Notes: generated by a model from the letters alone, not told the origin. Shown: positions 17,314 through 26,591, numbered from the stretch's first letter. The stretch: DNA of 64,000 bases from Legionella saoudiensis (GCF_001465875.1 NZ_LN901321.1:218689-282688), one strand, 5' to 3'. Translations and numbers: made by a program.

Positions 17314-17699
17314 TACTCCTTAGTCGCTTGTTTTTCCACAGAGACAACCCGTAGTCGATTCGCATCGGGATCTTGCCCAAGAAAAGTATAGCCATAGGGT
17401 ACACTAGTTGGTGGGTGGATTATATGTATTTTTTTTGCTTGCCAGCGTGCAAAAAGCTCGTCTACTTTTTTATGATCACGTACTGTAAAGGCTAATTCAC
17501 CATTACCATTATTTTTATCCGTAGGTGGCTCCACGGTATGTTTTGCTTTCAACGATAAACTCATCCCATTTGATAATTTAAATTCATGGAAGCTGGGTGA
17601 ATGTTCTGTAGGTGTTATGCCCATTAAATCACGGTAAAAGTTGCTACTTAGAGCAAGATTTTCCACATACAATACAATAACACTAGGCTCGAACATCAT
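17313..17699 (-). CDS. VOC (glyoxalase/bleomycin-resistance) family protein
   Basis: A protein of about 128 aa from MMFEPSVIVLYVENLALSSN, with two beta-alpha-beta-beta modules: NFYRDLMGITPTEHS and a second half GNGELAFTVRDHKKVDELF ending FLGQDPDANRLRVV. Metal-dependent lyases, dioxygenases and drug-binding proteins share this fold; the substrate is unknown. The start at 17699 is chosen because AAGGAG sits 6-7 bases upstream. It shares a transcript with the GyrI-like gene. Confidence 0.85.
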   Translation of the reverse strand: MMFEPSVIVLYVENLALSSNFYRDLMGITPTEHSPSFHEFKLSNGMSLSLKAKHTVEPPTDKNNGNGELAFTVRDHKKVDELFARWQAKKIHIIHPPTSVPYGYTFLGQDPDANRLRVVSVEKQATKE

Positions 17700-17754
17700 G
17701 TTTTTCTCCTTAAATTTGATAATTGATATGAACAAACCTAGTTTACAGCTCTAA

Positions 17755-17773
17755 GCTGACAGTTTTTGTCAGT
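17755..17773. promoter_or_regulatory. Probable operator of the WYL regulator at the VOC/GyrI operon
   Basis: GCTGACA-5 bases-TGTCAGT is an inverted repeat 56-74 bases before the VOC start. Its 7-5-7 layout and arm sequence match the palindrome at 18499-18517 before the regulator itself, which points to one DNA-binding protein acting on both. Confidence 0.55.
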
Positions 17774-17781
17774 AGTGAGTG

Positions 17782-18474
17782 CTACTGTTCAGGAATATTA
17801 TGCGCTTCACGCCATTTTTTTAATAACGTTTGACGATGTGTAGGATAGCGAGCTTCTAGCGATGTTAATGTAATAATTCTATCGGTACGAAAGTGACGAA
17901 AATTTGCTCGTAATTCACACCAGGCAACAATAACGTGTACCTCCTCAAAAAAACCAAGAGCCAACGGCCAAACCACCCGCTGTGATTCATCTCCTTTGAT
18001 ATCGACATAAGTTATTTGCAGCTTGTACTCTTTACGGATGGTGTGCCGAATCAAGGCTTCATTTTCATCGTTATGCTCTATTATTGTTTTAGCCGGTCCA
18101 ATCAGTAGTCCAGAAAATTCAAGCTGATGTCGAAGATCATCTGGGAGTACCGCAGATATCTTTGCCAGAACATTAGTTGCCGCAAGCCTTAATTTCTTAT
18201 CTGCCCTGCGAGCAACCCAACGCGAGCCAAGCACTAAGGCTTCGATTTCTTCTTCAGAAAACATAAGAGGCGGCAGCATAAATCCAGGACGCAAAACATA
18301 CCCTATACCAGGCTCACCTTCAATTGAAGCTCCTTGGCTTTGCAATGTGGCAATATCACGATAAATCGTGCGTAAGCTTACATTAAGCTGATCAGCTAAT
18401 TGCTGCCCACTCACAGGGTAGCGGTAGCGGCGCAGTATCTGGATTAGATCAAAAAGTCGTTGGGTTCGAGACAA
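17782..18474 (-). CDS. YafY-type transcriptional regulator (HTH + WYL domain)
   Basis: From SRTQRLFDLIQILRRYRYPV the protein is about 230 aa. The N-terminal winged helix-turn-helix is seen in SGQQLADQLNVSLRTIYRDI. The ligand-sensing WYL domain follows (about 130-210: IRKEYKLQITYVDIKGDE, VVWPLALGFFEEVHVIVAWC). The frame is open to an ATG at 18567, but I favour the TTG at 18474. AAGG precedes it, homologues begin here, and a strong palindrome (18495-18521) would otherwise lie inside the gene. It probably represses itself and the adjacent VOC/GyrI pair. Confidence 0.8.
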   Translation of the reverse strand: MSRTQRLFDLIQILRRYRYPVSGQQLADQLNVSLRTIYRDIATLQSQGASIEGEPGIGYVLRPGFMLPPLMFSEEEIEALVLGSRWVARRADKKLRLAATNVLAKISAVLPDDLRHQLEFSGLLIGPAKTIIEHNDENEALIRHTIRKEYKLQITYVDIKGDESQRVVWPLALGFFEEVHVIVAWCELRANFRHFRTDRIITLTSLEARYPTHRQTLLKKWREAHNIPEQ

Positions 18475-18494
18475 AATAGAGACCTTAGCATCAT

Positions 18495-18521
18495 TAATAC
18501 TGACATATTTTGACAGTATTA
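18495..18521. promoter_or_regulatory. Palindromic operator upstream of the WYL regulator
   Basis: A near-perfect 27-bp palindrome: TAATACTGACA (18495-18505) and TGACAGTATTA (18511-18521) around TATTT. It ends 20 bases before the proposed TTG start and shares the ACTGACA-N5-TGWCAGY core with 17755-17773, which suggests autoregulation. Confidence 0.6.
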
Positions 18522-18668
18522 AATTAAAGTTTCTAGAGGTAATAGTTGGTGGCCTCGGGCTCTGCAAAGTTGTAAGTACCTCTATTTGTAAATCTTAAAT
18601 TTCAGAGTTGTGCTACATTTATTTTTAACCACTGATTATTTCAGTTTCACTCAAGGATGGGAGTTACT

Positions 18669-20906
18669 ATGAGCAAGTCTGCCGATTTTTTACTCATAGG
18701 CGGAGGATTAGCTAGCGCTTTTGCCGCTAATGTTCTTCGAAGAGAAGGAGAAGCGGGTAAAATTATAATACTTTGTGAAGAGGCGTTTTTTCCTTATTTT
18801 CGCATGCAAATCCCTAAGGCGTTTCTTCTGGGAAAACAAAAAATAGAGCAATTATATATATATGATGAAAGTTACTATCAAAAAAATGACATTGAAATTA
18901 TTTTGCAGGCCAAAGTACGTACCCTTGATACAAAAAATAAACGAGTGAAAATAAAAAATGGCGGAGAAATAGATTATAAGAAGCTGCTCATTGCAACAGG
19001 TTGTAGCCCTAAAAAACTTACTATTCCCGGTGCAAAATTAGAAGGAGTGCATTATCTAAGATCCATTGACGATGCTGAGGCAATTATTTACGACATGCAA
19101 GCAGCAAAAAAGGTCGTTATTTATGGGGATAGTTTTATTACTATTGAACTTGCCTCGACTTTAAGCCAAAAAGGGATCAAGGTTACCGTTATTACCCATG
19201 AATTTAATACAGGAAATTTTAAAGTTTGTACGGAAATAGCTCATTTTCTGGTCAACAATGGAGTAGAGGTTATCCTCGGTGAGAAGCTTACAAAAATTGA
19301 AGGAAGCAGCCGTGTGCAATCAGTAACAACGAATACGGGAAAAAACTTTTCTTGTGATTTTATCATTGTAGACATGGGTTTAAAACCCAATACAGACTTT
19401 CTTAATGAGAGTGGTATCGAGCTTGATACGGATAAGAGTATTGTAGTGAATCAATACATGCAAACCAATATACCTGATGTTTATGCGGCTGGTGATGTTG
19501 TAACCTTTTATGATCCAATTTTTGAAAAATTTCGTAAAACGCGCTATGGCGATACAGCAATTAAACAAGGAAAAATTGCCGCGGCCAATATGACCGGGGC
19601 TAGGCACTACAATCGTACTGCGTCCTATTTGTTTTTTTATGCTTTTGGCACTGCCGTTATTATTATCGGCGATGCAAGTGATGCGACTGAACTTTTGATA
19701 AGAGGTTTTCCCAAAGAAAAGAACTTTGCTAATCTTTATTTAAAAGATAACGTGCTCCAAGGCGCAATTTTAGTTGGCCGTCCTACTACAGAAATTAAAG
19801 CGGCTGAATCACTTATTGAAAATCATACTAATTTAGCCTCAGTTAAAAAGCAACTTACTGATATCTCATTTCCGCTTGAACCGCTGGCAACACAAACACT
19901 TATTGCACTTCAAGGTGGTGGCGCATTTGGTGCTTTTGAATGTGGGGTAATTAAGGCGATGGAGGAGTCAGAAATCTATCCTGACATCGTTGCCGGGATC
20001 TCCATTGGCGCGTTTAATGCGGCGATTATTGCCGGAAATCCAGGCAATGCCACTGCTGCATTAGAAGCATTTTGGAATGATCTTGCCTTGGAAACTCTTG
20101 ATATTTTTGATGAGCAATCAAGAAGATTTTTATCCTATTTACAAGCAATTATTTGGGGCTCGCCAAATTTCTTTCATCCCAGATGGCTCTCTCAATGTAT
20201 GAATATAAGCGAGCCTACCATAAATTGGACCAGTTTTTATGACACCAGTCCAATAAAAAAACTGCTTTGTAAGTATGTCGATTTTAAAAACTTAAATAAG
20301 AGCCCGGTCCGTTTACTGGTTATGGCCGTGAACGTGGAAACCTCTGAATTTGAAACTTTTGATAGTTATACCGATAACCTTAAGCCGGAGCACATCCTTG
20401 CCAGTGGCAGCTTGCCTCCGGCATTTCCATGGACAACTATTGGCGGGAAACATTATTGGGATGGTGGAATTGTTACGAATACGCCTCTTGACTCCGCTCT
20501 TGAAATCTGTGGCTGGAGCGGTAAAAAAGTTTATGTCGTTGACGTCTATCCTAAAAAACGAGGCCTTCCGACAAATATAATCGAAGTGCTTTCGAGAAAA
20601 AATGAAATTTTATTTGCGGAAAAGATGAGAAAAGATTTCCGTACTCAGGATTTAATCGGAGACTATAAAAAGCTTATTGAGCTAATTTTAGCCTATTGCG
20701 AATCGGATGCAGTTAAAGAAATCACGGAATTGCCCTTATTTATTCAAATAATGGGTGATCTCGGGGTGCTCTCCGTAACCAGGATTATGCTGGCAACAGA
20801 ACAAGAGGGTCTGTATTCATGGGATTCTGATTTCTCCAGAAAAACAATTGAGGAGCTTAAAGAAAAAGGTTATAACACAGCCAAACAAATACTTAATAAA
20901 GAATAA
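18669..20906 (+). CDS. Fusion of an FAD-dependent oxidoreductase and a patatin-like phospholipase
   Basis: One frame of 745 aa from the ATG at 18669, preceded by GGGAG. Residues 5-390 form a pyridine-nucleotide-disulfide-type oxidoreductase of the AIF/rubredoxin-reductase group: FLLIGGGLASAFAANVL binds FAD, IATGCSP and VYAAGDVVTFYDP are the further FAD motifs. The second Rossmann motif reads VIYGDSFITIELA, where the second Gly of GxG is Ser, so NAD(P)H binding may be altered. Residues about 410-620 form a patatin domain: oxyanion GGGAFGAFECGV, nucleophile GISIGAFNA (Ser 445) and DGG (Asp 598). A helical tail closes the protein. No signal peptide is seen. A hairpin terminator follows. Confidence 0.88.
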   Translation: MSKSADFLLIGGGLASAFAANVLRREGEAGKIIILCEEAFFPYFRMQIPKAFLLGKQKIEQLYIYDESYYQKNDIEIILQAKVRTLDTKNKRVKIKNGGEIDYKKLLIATGCSPKKLTIPGAKLEGVHYLRSIDDAEAIIYDMQAAKKVVIYGDSFITIELASTLSQKGIKVTVITHEFNTGNFKVCTEIAHFLVNNGVEVILGEKLTKIEGSSRVQSVTTNTGKNFSCDFIIVDMGLKPNTDFLNESGIELDTDKSIVVNQYMQTNIPDVYAAGDVVTFYDPIFEKFRKTRYGDTAIKQGKIAAANMTGARHYNRTASYLFFYAFGTAVIIIGDASDATELLIRGFPKEKNFANLYLKDNVLQGAILVGRPTTEIKAAESLIENHTNLASVKKQLTDISFPLEPLATQTLIALQGGGAFGAFECGVIKAMEESEIYPDIVAGISIGAFNAAIIAGNPGNATAALEAFWNDLALETLDIFDEQSRRFLSYLQAIIWGSPNFFHPRWLSQCMNISEPTINWTSFYDTSPIKKLLCKYVDFKNLNKSPVRLLVMAVNVETSEFETFDSYTDNLKPEHILASGSLPPAFPWTTIGGKHYWDGGIVTNTPLDSALEICGWSGKKVYVVDVYPKKRGLPTNIIEVLSRKNEILFAEKMRKDFRTQDLIGDYKKLIELILAYCESDAVKEITELPLFIQIMGDLGVLSVTRIMLATEQEGLYSWDSDFSRKTIEELKEKGYNTAKQILNKE

Positions 20907-20908
20907 GT

Positions 20909-20932
20909 ACCTGGTTGCTGCAACCAGGTTTC
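20909..20932 (+). terminator. Rho-independent terminator after the FAD/patatin gene
   Basis: ACCTGGTTG (20909-20917) and CAACCAGGT (20921-20929) form a perfect 9-bp stem with a 3-base loop, followed by TTTCCCTT. Confidence 0.75.
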
Positions 20933-20968
20933 CCTTAAACGACAACTAAATCTCGGCTATAGCTTATA

Positions 20969-22156
20969 TTAATCCACGGCCTCTAGCGCCAAAGCAATAC
21001 CTTGCCCACCACCAATACACAAAGCAACAATGCCTCGTTGCAACCCATCACGTTTCATTGAATGCAACAGTCGTACAGTTAATATAGCCCCAGTTGCCCC
21101 AATAGGATGGCCATGAGCAACAGCTCCTCCTTCAATGTTCACACGAGAGGCATCCAGGCCAAGCTCTTTAATCACTGCAAGAGGTACAGCAGCATAAGCC
21201 TCATTGATCTCGAAACGCTCAACCTCACCGAGAGCCCATCCAACTCGTTTCACTAAAGTCCGTATTGCTGGAGCAGGTGCGATGCCAAACATACCGGGTT
21301 CAACAGCACTTACAGCATAGCCTAATAATTTTGCTACGGGCCTTAAGCCATACTTTTCTGCCGCTGCACGGTTACTGACTAAGACTGCCGCCGCGCCACT
21401 ATTAAGCCCTGGAGAATTACCGGCAGTTAAGGTTCCATTTTCCCTAAATGCGGACTTTAGTTGAGCTAATTTTTCTCGTGAAGTATCGGGACGATTTGTT
21501 TCATCTTTATCAAAATCAAGAGTACCACCCTTGACTGAAATAGTAACGGGGACAATTTCCGCTGTAAATTTACCCTCTGTTTGCGCTTGGGTGAACAGTT
21601 GATGCGAGCGTAAAGCCCATTCATCCTGCTCTTTTCGGCTAATACCATATTTCGCAATTAGGTCTTCTGTATGCCAGCCTGAGTGTTTATCCGAAAATGC
21701 ATCATGTAACCCATCACGCAACATGCTATCATAAATCTGGGCATCGCCCATACGATATCCCCAGCGTCCCCCACCCATAAGGTAAGGCGCCAGATCCATA
21801 TTTTCCAGACCACCTGCGATGGCTATATCCGCAGCACCCACAGCAATTTCTAGAGCCGCACTAACTATAGCTTGCGCCCCCGAGCCGCAAACACGATTCA
21901 CTGTCATGGCGGGGGTGTTGACACTTAAGCCGGCATGAATTGCTGCTTGGCGGGCTGGGTTCATTTTATTACCTGCCTGCACCACATTCCCCATAACCAC
22001 AGTATCTATGGCCTCAGGCACAAGGTTTGCACGTATTAATGTTTCTTTAATAACGGTAGCACCTAATTCAACAGCAGGTGTTTGTTTAAGACTACCATTG
22101 TAGTTGCCAATCGGCGTACGAACTGGCGTACTAAGTAAAATTTCTTGTGAAAACAT
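20969..22156 (-). CDS. Acetyl-CoA acetyltransferase (thiolase)
   Basis: This 395-aa biosynthetic-type thiolase carries the nucleophilic Cys90 in VNRVCGSGAQAI, the His pair in GGAVAHGHPIGATGA (about 348-350) and the second Cys (about 380) in CIGGGQG. It interconverts two acetyl-CoA and acetoacetyl-CoA, or longer 3-ketoacyl-CoAs. It is a single gene here with no beta-oxidation or PHB partner beside it, so the direction in vivo cannot be told. Confidence 0.93.
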   Translation of the reverse strand: MFSQEILLSTPVRTPIGNYNGSLKQTPAVELGATVIKETLIRANLVPEAIDTVVMGNVVQAGNKMNPARQAAIHAGLSVNTPAMTVNRVCGSGAQAIVSAALEIAVGAADIAIAGGLENMDLAPYLMGGGRWGYRMGDAQIYDSMLRDGLHDAFSDKHSGWHTEDLIAKYGISRKEQDEWALRSHQLFTQAQTEGKFTAEIVPVTISVKGGTLDFDKDETNRPDTSREKLAQLKSAFRENGTLTAGNSPGLNSGAAAVLVSNRAAAEKYGLRPVAKLLGYAVSAVEPGMFGIAPAPAIRTLVKRVGWALGEVERFEINEAYAAVPLAVIKELGLDASRVNIEGGAVAHGHPIGATGAILTVRLLHSMKRDGLQRGIVALCIGGGQGIALALEAVD

Positions 22157-22274
22157 GGCAAGCCTCCCTGGCCTATTTATTACTTTATTTGTTTAGTATA
22201 GAACGCTATAGCCGGCAAAAGAGGAAAAATGTAGCTTTGTTGCTCAGCAGACTAATTAAGGTTTAGGCATCAAT

Positions 22275-22775
22275 TCAACGCGGTAAGCCACTCTCAACCA
22301 GAGATTTCGCCATTAAAAAATTAGTTAACATAACTCCACGAATTTCAACCTGTTGTTTTTTAACTATAATAAAGCCATATCGTTCAAAAAAAGGTTTCGC
22401 GGTAATGCTCGCCTCTACAGCAAGTTCTTGGATATGCAAGTCATGTGCGCAAGCCTCTAATTTTTTTACAATTGCCCCTGCAATACCGAGTCCCTGATAA
22501 TTTTGATGCACAAAAAGCCTATCCAAATACCCTTGATGCGTTAAATCCCCAAATCCAACAATTTGCTTATTATATTCAGCCACATAAGTTACATTCTCTA
22601 ATAAGGTTTTCCAACGCTCAGTGACTTCTAAATTCGATTGAGGAGCCCAAGCCTCTAGTTGCTCGGCTGAGTAATCCTTCGCATTAATGCTATGAACAGT
22701 ATTCTGAAAAAGCGCAACACACTCCCTAAGATCTGCTTCTGTGATTTGACGTAAAGTGATGGGTAATTTTGACAT
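22275..22775 (-). CDS. GNAT family N-acetyltransferase
   Basis: About 166 aa from MSKLPITLRQITEADLRECV. The acetyl-CoA-binding motif A is LFVHQNYQGLGIAGAIVKKL, with AVEASITAKPFFERYGF after it, the usual GNAT ending. The start at 22775 is chosen because homologues begin MxxxITxR and because longer frames would run into the tag promoter. It is divergent from tag. The substrate is unknown. Confidence 0.85.
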   Translation of the reverse strand: MSKLPITLRQITEADLRECVALFQNTVHSINAKDYSAEQLEAWAPQSNLEVTERWKTLLENVTYVAEYNKQIVGFGDLTHQGYLDRLFVHQNYQGLGIAGAIVKKLEACAHDLHIQELAVEASITAKPFFERYGFIIVKKQQVEIRGVMLTNFLMAKSLVESGLPR

Positions 22776-22845
22776 GATACATATCCGTTCGGATAAAGAA
22801 GCGAAGTATTGTATGATCATGAGATAATATTTAATAGGAAAAAAA

Positions 22846-23403
22846 ATGAAGCGATGCGGCTGGGTAGATGAAAACAAACCTCATTACGTACAATACCATG
22901 ATACAGAATGGGGCGTTCCGGTACATGATGATGTAAAACACTTCGAAATGCTCACTCTAGAAGGAGCGCAAGCTGGCCTTTCCTGGGAAACAATTTTAAA
23001 GCGGCGAGACGCATACCGCCAAGCATTTAAGCAGTTCGACCCCAATGCAGTCCTGCAAATGACAGACGCGGAGCTAGAAGTATTATTGACCGATTCCACC
23101 ATCATCCGTAACCGCCTCAAAGTATTTTCCGTACGAAAAAACGCCCAAGTATTTCTAGCTATTCAAAAGGAGTTTGGTTCGTTTGACGCCTACGTCTGGC
23201 GATTTGTTAACAATAAGCCAAAAATCAATCGCCCCAAATCTTTAAAAGAAGTTCCCGCATCAACCTCAGAATCCGATGCCCTATCAAAAGATTTAAAGAA
23301 ACGAGGAATGAGCTTTGTAGGTACCACTATTATATATGCTTACATGCAAGCAATAGGCATGGTGAACGATCACATAACAGATTGCATCTTTAGCTTAAAA
23401 TAA
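22846..23403 (+). CDS. tag: DNA-3-methyladenine glycosylase I
   Basis: It excises 3-methyladenine from DNA as the first step of base excision repair. The 185-aa protein has the family N-terminus MKRCGWV, then YVQYHDTEWGVPVHDD, LEGAQAGLSWETILKRRDAY and GMSFVGTTIIYAYMQAIGMV. The zinc-binding Cys near the N-terminus and Cys/His near the C-terminus (HITDC) are present. Length is normal. It is single and divergent from the GNAT gene. Confidence 0.95.
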   Translation: MKRCGWVDENKPHYVQYHDTEWGVPVHDDVKHFEMLTLEGAQAGLSWETILKRRDAYRQAFKQFDPNAVLQMTDAELEVLLTDSTIIRNRLKVFSVRKNAQVFLAIQKEFGSFDAYVWRFVNNKPKINRPKSLKEVPASTSESDALSKDLKKRGMSFVGTTIIYAYMQAIGMVNDHITDCIFSLK

Positions 23404-23409
23404 AAGTAA

Positions 23410-23431
23410 CCTGATGTAGCGCTGCATCAGG
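23410..23431 (+). terminator. Palindrome after tag
   Basis: CCTGATG and CATCAGG flank an AGCGCT core, making a 22-bp palindrome 7 bases after the tag stop. It has no T-run, so terminator function is tentative. Confidence 0.45.
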
Positions 23432-23626
23432 GGAGCTTTAGAGAATTCGTATGCTTTGATATTCATTACCACTAGAATTAGAAAATACTTATTAATAAAA
23501 CATCTGACGGGTTTTTCTTTTCATGATGCAATACCTTAAAATCAGAGCGTCCCAATCCATTAGTAAAATTGGTATCAAATGTATTTTTCACGATATTATT
23601 GAATCAAATTGTTATTGAGCTATCTG

Positions 23627-24142
23627 ATGAGTCTTTTTTTAGAAACTAAAAACTTAATTATTACCACGCCAGAATTAAACGATTTTAATAACTTATACAC
23701 CTTACAATCTGATGCTGACGTGATGCAGTATATTGGGCAGGGGGTGCGTACTGAAGCTGAAGTGCTGAGTGGTTTAGACAAAGCGATTTCACATTATCAG
23801 AAACATCATTTTAGCCTGGGTTGTGTATTTGAAAAGGAAAGTGAGGTATTTGTAGGGCGGGCGGGTTTAATTTATTTGGCATATGATGATAACCAGCCTG
23901 ACATTGAAGTCGGTTATGCTCTAATGAAAAATTTTTGGAATAAAGGTTATGGTACGGAGCTGGCTCGGGCGCTTATTTCTTGGGGCTTTACCCAGCTCGT
24001 AGTTGAAAAACTGGTTGGTGTTATTAATCCGTATAACGAGCGTTCACGACGGGTTTTGGAAAAAGCCGGAATGAAATACGTAGGACGTTCACACTATTGG
24101 ACGAACGAAGTAGACTTATATGAGATTCATAAATTTGGTTAA
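23627..24142 (+). CDS. GNAT family acetyltransferase (RimJ/RimL type)
   Basis: About 171 aa from MSLFLETKNLIITTPELNDF. The signature VGYALMKNFWNKGYGTELAR binds acetyl-CoA and NPYNERSRRVLEKAGMKYVG is the RimJ/RimL-type end. It could acetylate a protein N-terminus or a small molecule. The first possible ATG is 23609, but relatives start at the second. It lies 14 bases before the phosphotransferase gene, probably one transcript. Confidence 0.85.
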   Translation: MSLFLETKNLIITTPELNDFNNLYTLQSDADVMQYIGQGVRTEAEVLSGLDKAISHYQKHHFSLGCVFEKESEVFVGRAGLIYLAYDDNQPDIEVGYALMKNFWNKGYGTELARALISWGFTQLVVEKLVGVINPYNERSRRVLEKAGMKYVGRSHYWTNEVDLYEIHKFG

Positions 24143-24156
24143 CTATAGTTTATGGT

Positions 24157-25029
24157 ATGAAAATATTTCAGAAAAACATAACAAATCTTTATGGCTCTCA
24201 AGGTGCTGAGTGGATTGCTAATTTACCGCAGCTTATCACGACACTTACAAATCATTGGGATTTAAGCGAAGTGATCGCTGTCTCTAATATGACCTTTAAT
24301 TATGTTGCCAAAGCCAGGCTTCATACTAATGTCCCTGTGGTATTAAAAATCAGTTATGATAAACAAAGTATTCTCATGGAACAGCAAGCTTTAGCTAGCC
24401 TTGGTCTGGGTTCTATCCAATTGATTGATTACAGTAGCAAGTATAATGCCTTATTATTACAACAAGCAGTTCCAGGTATAACGCTAAAATCCTTATATAA
24501 AGAGGATCCGGATTATGTGATGGATTGTTATATTAAGACAATGCAAAAACTTCACCTTCACCAACAGCCAGTACACTCTAATTTTACTCATGTTGCGCAT
24601 TGGCTAAATGCATTTGATAATCCGAGTTTGCAAATCCCTCCAGCACTATTAAATAAGGCAATTACGTTAAGAAATAGACTTCTTGCCTCTCCTAAACAAC
24701 TTATTCTCCTTCATGGTGATTTGCATCATGACAATATTTTAAAACATGGTAACGAATGGTTGGCTATTGATCCCAAGGGCGTGGTTGGCGAGACGGAATT
24801 TGAACTTGCTGCCTTTGATTTCCTGTACATTAATGAGCTTGTTACAGCCCCTGATGTAAAAAAACTTTTTGAGAAACGGGTTGAACTGCTTGCACTCAAA
24901 TCAGGGCTTGACGCACAGCGAATTAAGGATTGGGTATTTGTACGCTTAATTTTGATGGCTGTCTGGTTTATGGAGGATAATGGTGATCCAAGCTGGGCAA
25001 TAAAATTAGCCGAGCTTATTTATGAATAA
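24157..25029 (+). CDS. Aminoglycoside/hydroxyurea-type phosphotransferase, APH(6)-like
   Basis: This 290-aa small-molecule kinase has the catalytic loop LLHGDLHHDNIL (Asp about 189) and the metal segment LAIDPKGVVGETEFELAAFDF. That is the signature shared with streptomycin 6-phosphotransferases such as StrB. The N-lobe VPVVLKISYDKQSIL holds the ATP-binding Lys. Chromosomal relatives need not confer resistance, so the substrate is open. It follows a GNAT gene closely; both modify small molecules. Confidence 0.82.
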   Translation: MKIFQKNITNLYGSQGAEWIANLPQLITTLTNHWDLSEVIAVSNMTFNYVAKARLHTNVPVVLKISYDKQSILMEQQALASLGLGSIQLIDYSSKYNALLLQQAVPGITLKSLYKEDPDYVMDCYIKTMQKLHLHQQPVHSNFTHVAHWLNAFDNPSLQIPPALLNKAITLRNRLLASPKQLILLHGDLHHDNILKHGNEWLAIDPKGVVGETEFELAAFDFLYINELVTAPDVKKLFEKRVELLALKSGLDAQRIKDWVFVRLILMAVWFMEDNGDPSWAIKLAELIYE

Positions 25030-25154
25030 AATTAACTAGTAGAGCCAATCAATAAATTGGGACACCACATTAGGCTTTCTTAATTACCCGGAAGCGCTAA
25101 AAAGATGCCAGATCCCTAAGGCCTGATGATGTTACATCAAGGCCACAGGATTAA

Positions 25155-26591
25155 TTAACTAATTTTACGAACATAGACTTTACGCCCTTTTAATTTTCCA
25201 TTTTGGAAATATTGATAGGCTTTATTCGCATGCTCACGATGAATGGCAACATAGGAATGGGTGGCAGTGACGTTAATTTTGCCAATAGTATTTCCAGCTA
25301 ATCCTGCATCTTTGGTTAATGCACCGAGGATATCTCCGGGGCGAATTTTTTCTTTTTTACCAGCAGCAATGCATAGAGTAATCATTTCTGGCACTAATCG
25401 CGTGGCATGACTATTTTCAAATTCCTCCGTGTTCCCCCAGACAATAGGGCTGGATAAATTATCTTCAATAGCACAAAGCCGTTGTGCATCTGTGGGTGTG
25501 GTAATGCTTAAAGCAATCCCTTTATGACCTGCTCGACCGGTTCGACCAATACGGTGAATATGGACATCATGTTCAAAGGCAAGATCAAAATTAATAACCG
25601 CAGGAAGCTCTTTAATATCAAGACCACGAGCGGCAACATCAGTTGCCACCAGAATAGAACAACTTTGGTTGGCAAAACGCAAAACCGCTAGATCCCGTTC
25701 TACTTGCTCCATATCACCATTTAATGCAATGGCGCTAAAGCCTTCATGAATGAGGTAATCTGTTACGTCTGCTGTTTGTTGTTTGGTATTACAGAAAACC
25801 AGTGTTGAAGCAGGTTGATAATGCAGCAGTAATGATTTTAATACCGCAAACTTTTGAGCTTGTTTAGAAACCTCATAAAAACGCTGTTCAATATTAATTT
25901 CCTCATGAGAGGTTTCAATATGGACCTCTTTGGGATTAATCATAAACTGCTTTGCCAATTGTTTGATTTCTTCAGGATAGGTGGCAGAAAAAAGGAGGGT
26001 TTGGCGCTTTTTGGGGGTAGCGGAAATAATGCTGGTAATGTCATCAAAAAAGCCCATATCAAGCATTCTATCCGCTTCGTCCAAAACTAAAGTTTTTATT
26101 TGACTTAAATCTAAGGAGCCACCTTTTAAATGCTTAAGAATACGACCTGGTGTGCCTACAATAATATGGGCTCCATGCCTTAGTGAGTCCAACTGAGGTT
26201 TCATTGGAGTACCGCCAGACAAATTAATAATTTTAACATTAGGCATTAAGCAGGCTAATCGACGAATTGCCTGGCTGACTTGTTCCGCCAGTTCACGGGT
26301 AGGGCAAAGAACTAAAGCTTGTGCGCCAAAAAACGCAATTTTCAAATTATTTAATAACGACAAACCAAAAGTTGCCGTTTTTCCACTTCCTGTTTTGGCT
26401 TGCGCAATAAGATCTTCATTATCCAGGATTATAGGCAAGCTTTGCCTCTGAATAGGGGTCATGTGTTCATAATTTAACGAATTAAGGCTTTTTATTAGTT
26501 CTTCGCGCAAGGGTAGCTGAGAGAACGATAGCTGTTGGTTGGCGGTTTCGGTGCGGGTCATTGATGAGTACTTATGTTTAAAAAAGTGCAT
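25155..26591 (-). CDS. dbpA: DEAD-box RNA helicase DbpA
   Basis: It remodels 23S rRNA during large-subunit assembly. Motifs are complete: AQAKTGSGKTATFG (I), GGTPMKPQ (Ib region), VLDEADRMLDMG (II), LLFSATYP (III), ATDVAARGLDI (V) and HRIGRTGRAGHKG (VI). The last 70 residues (KINVTATHSYVAIHREHANK and the following YVRKI end) form the DbpA RNA-binding domain that targets 23S helix 92. The length is 478 aa from 26591; a start at 26561 (MTRTETANQQ) is equally possible because neither has a clear Shine-Dalgarno. Confidence 0.93.
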   Translation of the reverse strand: MHFFKHKYSSMTRTETANQQLSFSQLPLREELIKSLNSLNYEHMTPIQRQSLPIILDNEDLIAQAKTGSGKTATFGLSLLNNLKIAFFGAQALVLCPTRELAEQVSQAIRRLACLMPNVKIINLSGGTPMKPQLDSLRHGAHIIVGTPGRILKHLKGGSLDLSQIKTLVLDEADRMLDMGFFDDITSIISATPKKRQTLLFSATYPEEIKQLAKQFMINPKEVHIETSHEEINIEQRFYEVSKQAQKFAVLKSLLLHYQPASTLVFCNTKQQTADVTDYLIHEGFSAIALNGDMEQVERDLAVLRFANQSCSILVATDVAARGLDIKELPAVINFDLAFEHDVHIHRIGRTGRAGHKGIALSITTPTDAQRLCAIEDNLSSPIVWGNTEEFENSHATRLVPEMITLCIAAGKKEKIRPGDILGALTKDAGLAGNTIGKINVTATHSYVAIHREHANKAYQYFQNGKLKGRKVYVRKIS

